The translations under genes were made by a program, and so were the position numbers. Positions 1 through 8,802 of a stretch of 64,000 nucleotides of DNA are shown here, piece after piece. The notes under the pieces are model-generated. The model ran no database searches, was not told where the DNA came from, and saw nothing but the letters and a program-made list of their open reading frames with translations. Source of the stretch: Bartonella apihabitans (GTDB lineage: Bacteria > Pseudomonadota > Alphaproteobacteria > Rhizobiales > Rhizobiaceae); contig NZ_CP132387.1 of NCBI RefSeq assembly GCF_030758755.1, forward strand, positions 1,488,001 to 1,552,000, read 5' to 3'. How positions within the stretch are numbered: the first letter of the stretch is position 1; every line of letters begins with the position of its first letter.

Positions 1-89
1 GATATTAACATGAAACAATACTGCTTTATTTTACTCACTGACGCAAGTAAAAATACCAAGCAACGGGAGACCCTTCCAGTTATAAACCA

Positions 90-674
90 ATGACTGAAAA
101 ACCCTTACAGAAAAGCCGGTCAGAGCCGCGAAAAAAACCGGTCATTTTTGACCGGAACGGTAACACAGACGTTTTTTTCGAAGCAAAACATACCTTGCTT
201 ATCCCAGATTGTTTGTTTGAAATGTCCGATTCACTCGCCACAGTCGATAAAACAGTTTATCGGATTGACCGTAAATTGAAGCTGCAAAACGCTCCGGAAG
301 ACAGAAACATAGTGATCTATGCCCCCTTTCCATTGGGCTTATGGGCACTTCACACATTTACTCGAAGTCATTCGATAAAACTCGTTCTTGATAAACAGAA
401 GAGTTATAGTTACTGGCGTTTGCTGTTATTGCGACTAACGTTAAAGAATGAAAAGCGACGCATGGGGTCAGATGTTTTTAGCCCGCTTATGATGCGGCGC
501 TTACGTGACATTTTATCGGTTGCCGATTATTACGCTCTCACAATCGGTGATTGGCTGTCTTTTCCGGACAAGTTACCACCGCAACTTTTCGGATTATCGA
601 AGAATATTTTTTGGCTCACCAACAAAACGTCCCCTCGTGAAATTTGTGATTTTGTCAACTCGGACAGCTTTTAA
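90..674 (+). CDS. Hypothetical protein, 194 aa, unrecognised
   Basis: An uninterrupted frame starts at ATG 90 and ends at TAA 672-674. The product is basic and soluble-looking, with no signal peptide and no clear membrane segment; a hydrophobic stretch with the sequence NIVIYAPFPLG lies near residue 73. I recognise no family motif. The start is uncertain because the only purine-rich stretch, GGGAGA, lies about 20 bases upstream. The frame has ordinary codon use for the window and no competing frame of similar length, so it is probably real, but the function is unknown. Confidence 0.55.
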   Translation: MTEKPLQKSRSEPRKKPVIFDRNGNTDVFFEAKHTLLIPDCLFEMSDSLATVDKTVYRIDRKLKLQNAPEDRNIVIYAPFPLGLWALHTFTRSHSIKLVLDKQKSYSYWRLLLLRLTLKNEKRRMGSDVFSPLMMRRLRDILSVADYYALTIGDWLSFPDKLPPQLFGLSKNIFWLTNKTSPREICDFVNSDSF

Positions 675-773
675 AATCGGGCAGCTTTTAATTGTCAACT
701 TTGCGTTGGACGAGCGGGCTTTATTGCGATATCGCAAATGTTAAGCTCGCTAGATATAAATGAGGAGAATTTG

Positions 774-1115
774 ATGCGCTTTATTGCTGCACTCATCATA
801 ATTGTTTTTTTTCAAACAAATCTGTTCGCTCAGGAAACGAACGTAAAATGTACAGATTTGGCGGGAATAGGTCGTTCGGTCATGATGGTTCGCCAAAGCG
901 GTGTTCCTATTGATAAAGCAACAAGTCTCGTTCTTAACGGGTTAAAAGAAAAATCGGCCGAAGATCAGAAGATTCTTGATCCGGTTTTCAGAAAAATCGT
1001 CGAACTTGCCTATCAGGAAAAGCAGTTTTCGACCAATCGTGAACGGATTGATGCAACCGCAAATTTCGAGCAAACCATCTTGAAGCGTTGCGAAAGACGA
1101 CTTCCGAGAAGTTGA
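774..1115 (+). CDS. Small secreted hypothetical protein, 113 aa
   Basis: The start at ATG 774 is chosen over an in-frame ATG at 738 because GAGGAG precedes it by about 7 bases and the resulting N-terminus is a textbook signal peptide: MRF, a run of Ile/Val/Phe, then NLFAQ with likely cleavage after the Ala of LFA. The mature part is short and helical, with two cysteines (VKCTDL near the N-terminus and KRCERR near the C-terminus) that could form one disulfide in the periplasm. No family is recognised. Confidence 0.6.
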   Translation: MRFIAALIIIVFFQTNLFAQETNVKCTDLAGIGRSVMMVRQSGVPIDKATSLVLNGLKEKSAEDQKILDPVFRKIVELAYQEKQFSTNRERIDATANFEQTILKRCERRLPRS

Positions 1116-1386
1116 GAAAACTGCATGATCATTTTCCGAATGAACGGCAATATCTAAGCTCGGTTCCATCATCTTCATTGCGCTCTTCTCCTGAGATGAA
1201 AACAAACAAACTTCAAATCGGAGACATTTCACAGGACAAGGCAAGCGATAGAACGTACCAACCGTTGTTTTCATGAACGGTCGTTCCAGTCAGTGTTCAA
1301 GCCGCCTTTCTTCCGCCGATTCTGATTGAACGGACAATTTCAGCGCAGATATGACCTACAGTTTAAATTGATAACCGGAAACGGGG

Positions 1387-2019
1387 TTAGACTTTAAAGG
1401 AAAACCCCGTTTTCATTTCTGACTCATACTGTTTTCTAATTGATAGATAGTCATGATCTTCAAGATAGTTCGGGAAGTCTTTGCCGTTCGTGTATGCCAG
1501 TCGTGATTCCTCGTTGATCCGGTCATGAACATTTTTAAGCAAATTATAGAGTTCACTATCAATATCGAAATTCTTTGCTGCAACTCCGTTGCGTCTGGCT
1601 GAAGCTTCATAATCAGACACGATATGCGCTCGTTTATCATTCCAAAGAAATGTCTGCTTTTCCTTCACCCCTGCCTTATCCAATGACTTTATACTGGCTT
1701 CTTGTGCAGCAGCATAATCACCTGATTTGTTATATTCAGCCCAAAAAGCATCAAGCGTCTGCTTCTCAAGAAAGAAGCCAGCATTGGCTTTATCTTCCTC
1801 ATTATACAATCCATCTTCATTGAGAAGAATAGAGGCTAAATCCTCGCGTGAAAGACCTTCAAACGACTTTGGATCAGAGGTCAAATTAAATTTTACGGGT
1901 TTAGCTTCTTCTTTTTGCCGGGACGCATCAGCTTTCGTTAAAGTTGACGTTTGAGATTTCCCTTCGGTCATCTGTCGGGGTGAAATATTTGTATATTTTG
2001 TATATGAAGTATTTATCAT
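1387..2019 (-). CDS. Hypothetical protein, 210 aa, hydrophilic
   Basis: A complete 210-residue frame on the minus strand. The first 45 residues are Ser/Thr/Lys-rich and look disordered. The remainder is acidic and helical and includes LSREDLASILLNEDG near residue 56, followed by segments rich in Glu, Asp and Asn. There is no signal peptide or membrane segment. The disordered N-terminus followed by a helical body would fit an exported or partner-binding protein, but nothing in the sequence proves this. No family is recognised; the length and lack of a competing frame support a real gene. Confidence 0.6.
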   Translation of the reverse strand: MINTSYTKYTNISPRQMTEGKSQTSTLTKADASRQKEEAKPVKFNLTSDPKSFEGLSREDLASILLNEDGLYNEEDKANAGFFLEKQTLDAFWAEYNKSGDYAAAQEASIKSLDKAGVKEKQTFLWNDKRAHIVSDYEASARRNGVAAKNFDIDSELYNLLKNVHDRINEESRLAYTNGKDFPNYLEDHDYLSIRKQYESEMKTGFSFKV

Positions 2020-2455
2020 GTTACAAACCTTTAATTGGCATGTACTGTCATCATGTCAGCCGACTACCCGATAGCATTTTTCATAAATGCATTTATTATT
2101 GTATCATAAATTATGATTATTAGCAATTTTATGAGTATTAGTCTTTTTTATGATCTCGATAAATACAGGACATACATATATCTATCATAAATCTTCTTCA
2201 TTTTTCCAAGACATTTAGACACGAATATTGTTAAACAACTTGACCAGATGCATCAGCACCCGATTGCAATGAGGTGAATTTTTTGAACCGGTGAGATGAT
2301 TTGAAAATCATATAGTGAAACCACATTGTGTGGTTCATCGGTAAAATAGTGACAAAACGATAGTTTGTTTCAGGGCAAAAACATTTCGATCTTACCCTGA
2401 CCGGAAAGAAAACCGGAATGAAATAAAGACCGGAAGATTTTGTCCGGAATTTTTC
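2020..2455. other. AT-rich intergenic stretch
   Basis: About 435 bases between two minus-strand genes. The part at 2080-2220 is strongly AT-rich with many TTTATGA/TCATAAA half-palindromes and probably holds the promoter of the 210-aa gene. No coding frame or RNA gene is supported. Confidence 0.5.
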
Positions 2456-3066
2456 TTAAACGGCGCCCATTAATAGCTTTACGCCAGAATCATTCATGGT
2501 TTTCAGCATAAGATCAAGCGAGCCGTTGAGATCGATACCGGCACAGGCAGCAAGCGCTACTGACACTTCAAAGCCACAATTTTTGGCGTCCAGCGCTGAA
2601 TAGGCCACACAGAAATCGGTTGCAAGGCCGCAGAATGTAAGTTTGTTAATGCCGCGCTCCTTCAGATAGCCGCGCAACCCTGTCGGGGTTTTACGATCAT
2701 TTTCAAAAAAAGCCGAATAACTGTCAATTTCCGGATTCATCCCCTTGCGAATGATCATTTCTGCCTTATCCACAGGCAGAGACCCGTGAAGAGCTGCACC
2801 TTCCGACCCCTGGATACAATGATCCGGCCAAAGTGTTTGCGGCCATAATCGACTGTTATTGTGTCATAAGGAGAAAAACCCGAATGGTTCGACGCAAAAC
2901 TTTGATGGTTTTGCGGATGCCAATCCTGAGTAAGGATAACATGGTTGAAGCGCATCATAAGCGCGTAAACGGTTGGAAGGATAAGATCACCTTCGGGAAC
3001 CGCAAGTGCACCACCGGGTAAAAAATCATTTTGTACGTCAACGACAATAAGTGCCTCGGCAGCCAT
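2456..3066 (-). pseudogene. pncA: Nicotinamidase gene, frameshifted
   Basis: PncA deamidates nicotinamide to nicotinate in cytosolic NAD salvage. The start at 3066 follows GAGGGGAG. The first 72 or so residues read VVDVQNDF and then TQDWHP-x-NHxSFA, the catalytic Asp and metal-site region. At about 2840-2844 the frame breaks: the minus strand reads GGCCGCAAAC where the family needs GGCCCGCAAAC (Gly-Pro-Gln-Thr-Leu-Trp-Pro). In the other frame the protein continues through TLWPDHCIQGSEGAALH, VDKAEM and the catalytic-Cys segment LATDFCVAYSALDA to TAA 2456-2458. All family motifs are present but split over two frames by loss of one C in a CCC run. Either a very recent pseudogene or a sequencing indel. 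Confidence 0.88.
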
Positions 3067-3155
3067 TTTTCTCCCCTCAATTCCTTAAGTGACAGTTGCA
3101 GTCACGTGAAAACAGTCATATCAAACAAGAACAATATTTTGCAAGGAAGACTTTG

Positions 3156-4454
3156 ATGAAAATTACCATGATCGGTAGCGGTTATGTCGGGCTGGTTTCA
3201 GGTGTTTGTTTCGCCGAATTCGGATTCGATGTGACCTGTGTTGATGCCAATCCTGATATTATTGCCCGATTGAAAAAAGGCGAAGTCACTATTTTTGAAC
3301 CCGGACTCGACGAGATGATGGTCAGAAACATCAAAGAACAACGTCTGTCATTTTCAATCGATCTTGAAAATAGTGTCAAAGAAGCTGATGTGATTTTTCT
3401 GGCTGTTGGCACGCCATCGCGTCGCGGTGACGGTGAAGCAGATCTACACTTTATAGAACAGGCTGCCGATCAGGTGGCACGCGCTATGAAGGATGGTGCG
3501 GTTATCGTCATTAAATCGACTGTTGTTGTTGGCACCAATTCGCGCATTCGTAAACGTATCGAAAAATTGCGTCCGGATATTCATTTTTCAATGGTTTCCA
3601 ACCCCGAATTTTTACGTGAAGGTTCGGCTATTGAAGACTTCATGCGCCCTGATCGGGTTGTTGTGGGTGTCGAAGATGAACGAGGACGCGAAACAATGCG
3701 CAGGCTCTATCGGCCGCTTTACTTAAGGGAAACGCCACTGGTCATTACTTCGCTCGAGAATGCCGAATTGATAAAATACGCGGCCAATGCCTTCCTTGCA
3801 ATGAAGGTCACTTTTATCAATCAGGTTGCCGATTTATGCGAAAAAACCGGCGGCAATATTCAGGAAGTTGCTCAGGCAATCGGCATGGATAAACGTATCG
3901 GTTCCAAATTTTTACATGCCGGTCCCGGTTTTGGTGGCTCTTGTTTTCCCAAAGATACACGCGCCTTTGCAGCGACCGGCCTTCATTACAATGCCCCCCA
4001 ACAATTGATTGAAACCGTTATTTCAATCAACGAAGAACGTAAGATAAAAATGGGTGAACGCATTGTCAAAGCGGCAAAAGAAAGAAACACCGATACAGTC
4101 GCCGTTCTTGGTGTAACATTTAAACCCAATACCGATGACATACGGGAATCTCCTGCTTTGAGCATTATCAAAGTTTTACAGGAGGCGGGCTTGACGGTAC
4201 GTGCCCATGATCCGGAAGGGGAAGAACAGGCCAAAAAAGTCCTCAATAACATTGTCTGGTGTTCCTCTCCTTATGAAGCTGCAAAAGGCGCCGGAGTACT
4301 CACAATTATAACGGAATGGAACGCCTATCGCGCACTTAATCTGAAAAAACTCGCCGAACTTATGCCACAGGGGAAAATTGTAGATTTGCGCAATATCTAT
4401 AAAAAGGAAGAATTTCAAAATATAGATTTGGACTATATATCCATTGGCCGTTGA
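3156..4454 (+). CDS. ugd: UDP-glucose 6-dehydrogenase
   Basis: Cytosolic enzyme oxidising UDP-glucose to UDP-glucuronate with two NAD+. The start at 3156 is preferred over an in-frame ATG at 3096 because AAGGA precedes it and MKITMIGSGYVGLVSG is the normal N-terminal Rossmann start (GxGYVG at residues 7-12). The central helical domain carries NAELIKYAANAFLAMKVTF, and the catalytic Cys is residue 263 in GGSCFPKD. The C-terminal UDP-binding domain includes FKPNTDDIRESPA. At 432 aa it has full family length with all key residues. It lies 114 bases upstream of a glycosyltransferase on the same strand, which suggests supply of uronic-acid precursor for surface glycans. Confidence 0.95.
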   Translation: MKITMIGSGYVGLVSGVCFAEFGFDVTCVDANPDIIARLKKGEVTIFEPGLDEMMVRNIKEQRLSFSIDLENSVKEADVIFLAVGTPSRRGDGEADLHFIEQAADQVARAMKDGAVIVIKSTVVVGTNSRIRKRIEKLRPDIHFSMVSNPEFLREGSAIEDFMRPDRVVVGVEDERGRETMRRLYRPLYLRETPLVITSLENAELIKYAANAFLAMKVTFINQVADLCEKTGGNIQEVAQAIGMDKRIGSKFLHAGPGFGGSCFPKDTRAFAATGLHYNAPQQLIETVISINEERKIKMGERIVKAAKERNTDTVAVLGVTFKPNTDDIRESPALSIIKVLQEAGLTVRAHDPEGEEQAKKVLNNIVWCSSPYEAAKGAGVLTIITEWNAYRALNLKKLAELMPQGKIVDLRNIYKKEEFQNIDLDYISIGR

Positions 4455-4473
4455 TCAGGTTTCTGTTGTTATT

Positions 4474-4504
4474 CCTAACCGGCCCTATTGCGTGTCCGGT
4501 TAGG
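4474..4504 (+). terminator. Hairpin after ugd, possible weak terminator
   Basis: Perfect 9-bp inverted repeat CCTAACCGG / CCGGTTAGG with a 13-base loop, just downstream of the ugd stop. No U-tract follows, so it may be an mRNA-stabilising hairpin or a partial terminator rather than an efficient stop. Confidence 0.4.
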
Positions 4505-4568
4505 CAATTATAGTTGAAGTTTTAGAACAAAACTGTCTGTTGAATTATAGAATATAAGGATGGGGCCA

Positions 4569-6041
4569 ATGGCAAAATATAAACCGGATTACGGCAGTGC
4601 TGCTGTTTGCTTCATCATACTCTATTTTGCTTTCGAAACATTTTTTGTAACTGTTTTTTCACAAGGCGCCGGTCTTGATGATGCCGAGCTTGCCTCCAAC
4701 ATCAGTTTCTGGAATTGGGGCTATGGCGGCTCCCAACCACCGCTCTATACCTGGATTGCTTATGGAGTGGAGCAAGTCTTCGGACTGCATTTCTACTTGT
4801 TACAAGTGATCAAATTCGGTCTGCTGGCCACAACTTTTCTCGGTGTTTATCTTGGCCTTAGACTCCTTGATGTCCGCCCTGTAGTCGCGGGAGCATCCAT
4901 GCTTGCAATGTTTCTGCTTCCACAAATCGGATGGGAATCGCAACGCGCACTCACCCACTCCATCATGGGCACAGCAGGATCTGCCTATTCATTTGCCGCA
5001 TTTTGTTTTTTTATACGTAAACCGTCTTTTTCACGCGCAATCATTCTCGGACTTGCCTCTGCCACCGCAATTTTAGGAAAATACAATGGCACACTTTTTC
5101 TTGTAGCACTTTTCTGCGGTACTGCTCTCACGCGCGAATTTCGTTACGCTTTGAAAAATCGCTATTTCCCTTTAGCTATTCTCACCACTTGTGTGGCAAT
5201 TGCGCCTGCCTTCATCTATATGTTTGCACATCCCGCCAGTGTTGTTGCACGCGCCAATAAGCTTGCTATGGGCAAAACAGGGAACTTTTTTTCCGATCGT
5301 CTGAGCGGATTGGCCGACTTCTTTGTTGCTTCATTGGGGTTTGTGTCCGTTGCCCTTATTCTTGCCCTCATCCTTGCGGGCTTACACAGCTTTTCCAATT
5401 CAAAAGTATCACAATTGACAACGCGGGAAGAAAACAGAGCCGAGCATTTTATTTATCATATCCTGCTTTTCGGAATTTTGCTTGTCCTTGCACTTGTTCT
5501 CGTGCTCGGTATCACCAATGTCAAAGATCGTTGGCTGCAACCTCTGCTTTTCCTTGCGCCAGCCTATTTCACACTTGTCCTCTCACGACTGTGTTATTCT
5601 TTGAAATATGTGCGCGCTTTCGGTCTGATAGGAGCGGTCGCAGCATTGGTTGTACCTTTTATTCTCTATATCAACATAGCCACGGCCTATAATCGTTTTG
5701 ACCCGCCCGAACAGCTCTTTGATTACAAATCACTTGATCAGGCACTTCGAACGGAAGGCCCGTTCAAAATGGTCTTTGCGCGCCACCCCCAATTACCGGG
5801 AAACCTACGTTTGATTGACCCGACACTCAAAACCGTTCACGTCGGTTCTCCATTTGTCAGCGAAAAACTGGAAACGCCACTTATGGTTTTGTGGTCCGGC
5901 AATGGAAAACTACCGGAAGACTTGCGCGACACTCTGGTTGATGCCGGTTTACCCGTCGTCGGCAAAACCGGCGAAGTGAAAGTCGGTTTTATTGGCGGAA
6001 GCGATGTCAAACGTATCGTTTCCTACCTTTATCTCCCCTGA
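4569..6041 (+). CDS. GT-C family membrane glycosyltransferase (GT39/ArnT-like)
   Basis: A polytopic inner-membrane protein of about 490 aa. The N-terminus has the GT-C arrangement: a first membrane helix, then a periplasmic loop with DDAEL (near residue 40, the usual acidic pair) and QPPLYTW, followed by roughly ten more hydrophobic helices and a short C-terminal periplasmic part. Family members transfer a sugar from a polyprenyl-phosphate donor to lipid A, LPS core or protein on the periplasmic side. An in-frame ATG at 4560 lies directly on the AAGGA motif, so 4569 is the better start. A convergent GT2 and LAB_N pair sits 174 bases away and could make and present its donor; by analogy with the rhizobial Rgt system the sugar may be galacturonate, which is inference. 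Confidence 0.8.
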   Translation: MAKYKPDYGSAAVCFIILYFAFETFFVTVFSQGAGLDDAELASNISFWNWGYGGSQPPLYTWIAYGVEQVFGLHFYLLQVIKFGLLATTFLGVYLGLRLLDVRPVVAGASMLAMFLLPQIGWESQRALTHSIMGTAGSAYSFAAFCFFIRKPSFSRAIILGLASATAILGKYNGTLFLVALFCGTALTREFRYALKNRYFPLAILTTCVAIAPAFIYMFAHPASVVARANKLAMGKTGNFFSDRLSGLADFFVASLGFVSVALILALILAGLHSFSNSKVSQLTTREENRAEHFIYHILLFGILLVLALVLVLGITNVKDRWLQPLLFLAPAYFTLVLSRLCYSLKYVRAFGLIGAVAALVVPFILYINIATAYNRFDPPEQLFDYKSLDQALRTEGPFKMVFARHPQLPGNLRLIDPTLKTVHVGSPFVSEKLETPLMVLWSGNGKLPEDLRDTLVDAGLPVVGKTGEVKVGFIGGSDVKRIVSYLYLP

Positions 6042-6214
6042 CTTTTATCTTACTTGGTTTGTATCTTACTTGGTTTGCGGCCGACACCACAAACAGTGCT
6101 TTCCTCTCAAGAAAGAAAGCACAGCTTACCCGCTTGTCATAAAAAGCTTTTTTGTTTTACGAAAAAATCGCAGTAAAAACTTTCAGCTCTTGGAAACAGG
6201 AGCTGAAGTTCAAA

Positions 6215-6544
6215 TCATTCCGTCATGTGTTTGTGTTTCTTTTCGCGATAGATCAAGGAAAGATTGCGGATATAAACAATCAGGCCCAATCCCTGACCGG
6301 CAATAAACACCGGATCCTTTTGGCGAATTGCATAAATGAATAAAAGGACACCCCCGCCGAGCGAGAAAAACCAGAAAGCAACCGGCATAACGCTTTTCTT
6401 TGCTTTTTCCGAGGCAAGCCACTGCACAACGAAACGCATCATAAAAAGCGCCTGTGCGACAAAACCCAGAACAATCCAGCCATCCCACTGGGCAACAAAG
6501 ACATCATGGAGCCATTGGGCAAATTGTGAGAATAAATCGCTCAT
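6215..6544 (-). CDS. LAB_N domain small membrane protein (RgtF-like)
   Basis: A 109-aa membrane protein with three hydrophobic helices and the lipid-A-biosynthesis N-terminal domain pattern: WDGWIVLGFVAQALFMMRFVVQW near the start, then FWFFSLGGGVLLFIYAIRQKDPVFIAGQ and YIRNL. The start at 6544 is preferred over 6607 because GGAGCG precedes it and the ATG overlaps the stop of the upstream GT2 gene as ATGA, implying translational coupling. In rhizobia a protein of this kind (RgtF) works with the GT2 enzyme RgtE in making dodecaprenyl-phosphate galacturonate. The match in order and architecture is clear; the sugar is inferred. Confidence 0.82.
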   Translation of the reverse strand: MSDLFSQFAQWLHDVFVAQWDGWIVLGFVAQALFMMRFVVQWLASEKAKKSVMPVAFWFFSLGGGVLLFIYAIRQKDPVFIAGQGLGLIVYIRNLSLIYREKKHKHMTE

Positions 6545-7272
6545 TTTTCGCTCCTGGCACGTATTTCTGTTACCTTGGGAACAACTTTGCGCCTGCGGCG
6601 CAGCCACCAGACACCATAAAGATCCAATATGCCCCGAAGCCCGCGATCGAGAATGCCGTAATTGGAATACCCGTGGGCACGCTGGCGATCAATCACATCA
6701 ATATGCGTGGTTTTGTAACCTTCCCGCAGAACCAGCGCCGGAAGATAACGGTGCCAACCATCGAAAAATGGCAATTGTCGAAATAGATCGGTGCGGATTG
6801 CTTTTAATCCGCATCCTGAATCACGCGTATTGTCTTTCAAAATGGCCTGCCGCAATTTATTGGCAAGTTTGGAAGAAAGCTGCTTCAATTTTGTATCGGT
6901 ACGTTTCAAACGTTGACCGGCTGCAAGACCGTATTCCGGCCCTGCTGCAATAAGCGCGTCGGCAAGCTTCGGTAAATAAACCGGATTGTTCTGTCCATCT
7001 CCATCAATCGTCAGAACAATATCGCCGGTGGCAGCAAAAACACCCGAACGCACCGCGGCACTTTGCCCAGCTGAACGGTCATGCCGGATATGGCGCAACG
7101 GTTTTCCCTCACTCATGCGCTTATATAACACCTGAGGTGTATCATCACTCGAACCATCGTCCACAACCAGAATCTCGTAATCGCGACCTTGCATGGCATT
7201 ATCGACTTCATCAAGCAAAAAGGCCAGATTTTCAGCTTCATTACGACAGGGAATAACGACAGATAGTTTCAT
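6541..7272 (-). CDS. GT2 polyprenyl-phosphate glycosyltransferase (RgtE/DPM-like)
   Basis: A 243-aa family-2 glycosyltransferase with the dolichol-phosphate-mannose-synthase pattern: SVVIPCRNEAENL at the N-terminus, ILVVDDGSSDDT (residues about 35-46), then TIDGDGQNNP as the metal-binding DxD region and a DSGCGLKAIR acceptor loop. It has no membrane anchor of its own, so the co-translated small LAB_N protein downstream, whose ATG overlaps its TGA, is the likely membrane partner. It would load a sugar from a nucleotide donor onto a polyprenyl phosphate at the cytoplasmic face, supplying the convergent GT-C enzyme. Donor identity is not visible; proximity to ugd suggests a uronic acid. Confidence 0.85.
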   Translation of the reverse strand: MKLSVVIPCRNEAENLAFLLDEVDNAMQGRDYEILVVDDGSSDDTPQVLYKRMSEGKPLRHIRHDRSAGQSAAVRSGVFAATGDIVLTIDGDGQNNPVYLPKLADALIAAGPEYGLAAGQRLKRTDTKLKQLSSKLANKLRQAILKDNTRDSGCGLKAIRTDLFRQLPFFDGWHRYLPALVLREGYKTTHIDVIDRQRAHGYSNYGILDRGLRGILDLYGVWWLRRRRKVVPKVTEIRARSEK

Positions 7273-8128
7273 TTATATAACTTTGTTCCGATACTACGCG
7301 AAACTGAATAGCATTGAAAACCGCAAGTGTCCATGAAGCGCATGGTTACATGTGGCCGAAACTGTTAAAAACCTTATTGAGCTCGCCTTTGGCATTTCCA
7401 TAACAATCATTGGTTTCGAGTCTTTCCGGAGCCAAACGTCTTTTTACCATTCCGGAACTGAAATAGCCTGATTTTCGTTTTTTGATTTTCTTTCATGGTG
7501 AGATTCTGAAAGCCACTTGGTCAATCCTTTCAACAAAAAGGGGTTCATTTGAACGCCGTACAAAAGCGGAATTTGCATAATTTGCAGAAAAATTTGAATA
7601 GAGACATTTGAATTCGAATAAGTTAAAAGCTTGAAAAACAAAGAAGCTTATTGCCTTTCTTTTGCTCCCCTTTTTTCTTGTTCAATTTGATATGGATTTG
7701 CACTGGCATCTAATATTGAGAGTAATCTATCCGGTTATTTTTTGGCTTTTCCGCCAGTCCGGTTTTTTATGCAAATCTTCAGAAAACAAATTCTGCTAAA
7801 GCTATTATGATGGTCTCACCCGCAATAATATCGGTTTTCCCGATGCATCATTTTTACAACGCAACATTGTACTTATGACTGCCAATTTAGAGGTCTTGAT
7901 TGGCGGTTTTTAAATTCACTAAAGCCTGCTTGCCAACAAAGTTTTCCCTTGTTTAAACCTAACTCCGGTTTTGCTTATGTTTTGAACACCAAAACCTTTT
8001 AACAAGCCATTCTAACCGATCTTCATATTTACCGGTTTTATTCAAAGATATTCAATCGATAAACTGGACATAAAACAATGTAACTATATATTATTCCACT
8101 CATAAAGTTTTTGAGAGAGAAATTTTAA
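7273..8128. other. Intergenic stretch, no supported gene
   Basis: About 855 bases upstream of two divergent units. A 65-codon minus frame (7444-7641) starts with TTG, lacks a ribosome site and resembles no family, so it is not called. AT content rises after 7550. No RNA gene is seen. Confidence 0.45.
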
Positions 8129-8263
8129 GTGAATCTAATATTTTTGCAGATTTCATTTATTCCACTCGTACTCATCGGTTTTCTCGTTTATTTTCTTTTT
8201 ACATATTTTACTAAATCGTCTTCGAAAAAACAAAACGGCGTAAAGTTGAAATGTACAAACTGA
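8129..8263 (+). CDS. Small single-pass membrane protein, 44 aa
   Basis: A GTG-initiated frame at 8129 with a GAGAGAGA stretch 8-10 bases upstream encodes 44 residues: about 28 hydrophobic residues (IFLQISFIPLVLIGFLVYF and on) followed by a basic, polar tail with KSSSKKQ. It ends at TGA 8261-8263 and overlaps the next gene, which starts at 8251 in another frame, by 13 bases; such overlap usually means translational coupling. The hydrophobic-then-positive layout fits an inner-membrane microprotein with a cytoplasmic tail. It is short and I know no family, so the call rests on context and composition. Confidence 0.5.
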   Translation: MNLIFLQISFIPLVLIGFLVYFLFTYFTKSSSKKQNGVKLKCTN

Positions 8264-8712
8264 CAGGAACATTGATAAGACAAAGATTTACCCTTTTAGG
8301 GCGAGTGGGCGTTACAATGGTGCTTTTATCGCCTGTCGCCGGGGCGTTCATTATCACTGCTCGTTCCGAAACAATTGCGCAAGCCCTTTTTTTTGATAGA
8401 CACATTCCGGATTTCACATGGATTTATATGATCTTGGGATTTCTGCTATTTACCGGCCTGATATTCATCATCATTGGCCGTGAATTTTATTGTTTTGCGC
8501 CGGAAGAAACCGTCACACCATCATCTCCGGATAAACATTTCCCCCACAACGAGCCTTCACCCACTGCCCCTCGCAATCCCGCGCCGCGACCTACAGTTCC
8601 ACCATCCTTCATACCGGAAAATCCATCTCCGACACCTGACCCCGAGCCCGTACCACATAAAGAATTTGTTACAACGATGAAGGATGATTTGCCGCCAACA
8701 AACAAGCTATGA
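8251..8712 (+). CDS. Hypothetical membrane protein with proline-rich tail, 153 aa
   Basis: Two membrane helices (residues about 18-36, VGVTMVLLSPVAGAFIIT, and 56-75, WIYMILGFLLFTGLIFIII) are followed by a tail of about 75 residues very rich in Pro, Ser, Thr and charged residues, with PTVPP and PTPDPEP segments. The arrangement resembles proteins whose Pro-rich arm spans the periplasm or binds a partner, but no family is recognised. It overlaps the 44-aa membrane microprotein by 13 bases, so the two probably form a coupled pair. Confidence 0.6.
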   Translation: MYKLTGTLIRQRFTLLGRVGVTMVLLSPVAGAFIITARSETIAQALFFDRHIPDFTWIYMILGFLLFTGLIFIIIGREFYCFAPEETVTPSSPDKHFPHNEPSPTAPRNPAPRPTVPPSFIPENPSPTPDPEPVPHKEFVTTMKDDLPPTNKL

Positions 8713-8802
8713 AAGTGCAATAATAACAATATAAATATTATTTTAATTTTTAACGTAAATACAATTATTTTATAAATAATAAAAAATATATATTATACTT
8801 TG

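Noticed and set aside
7444..7641. 65-codon minus-strand frame
   Set aside because: TTG start, no ribosome site, AT-rich context and no recognisable motif.
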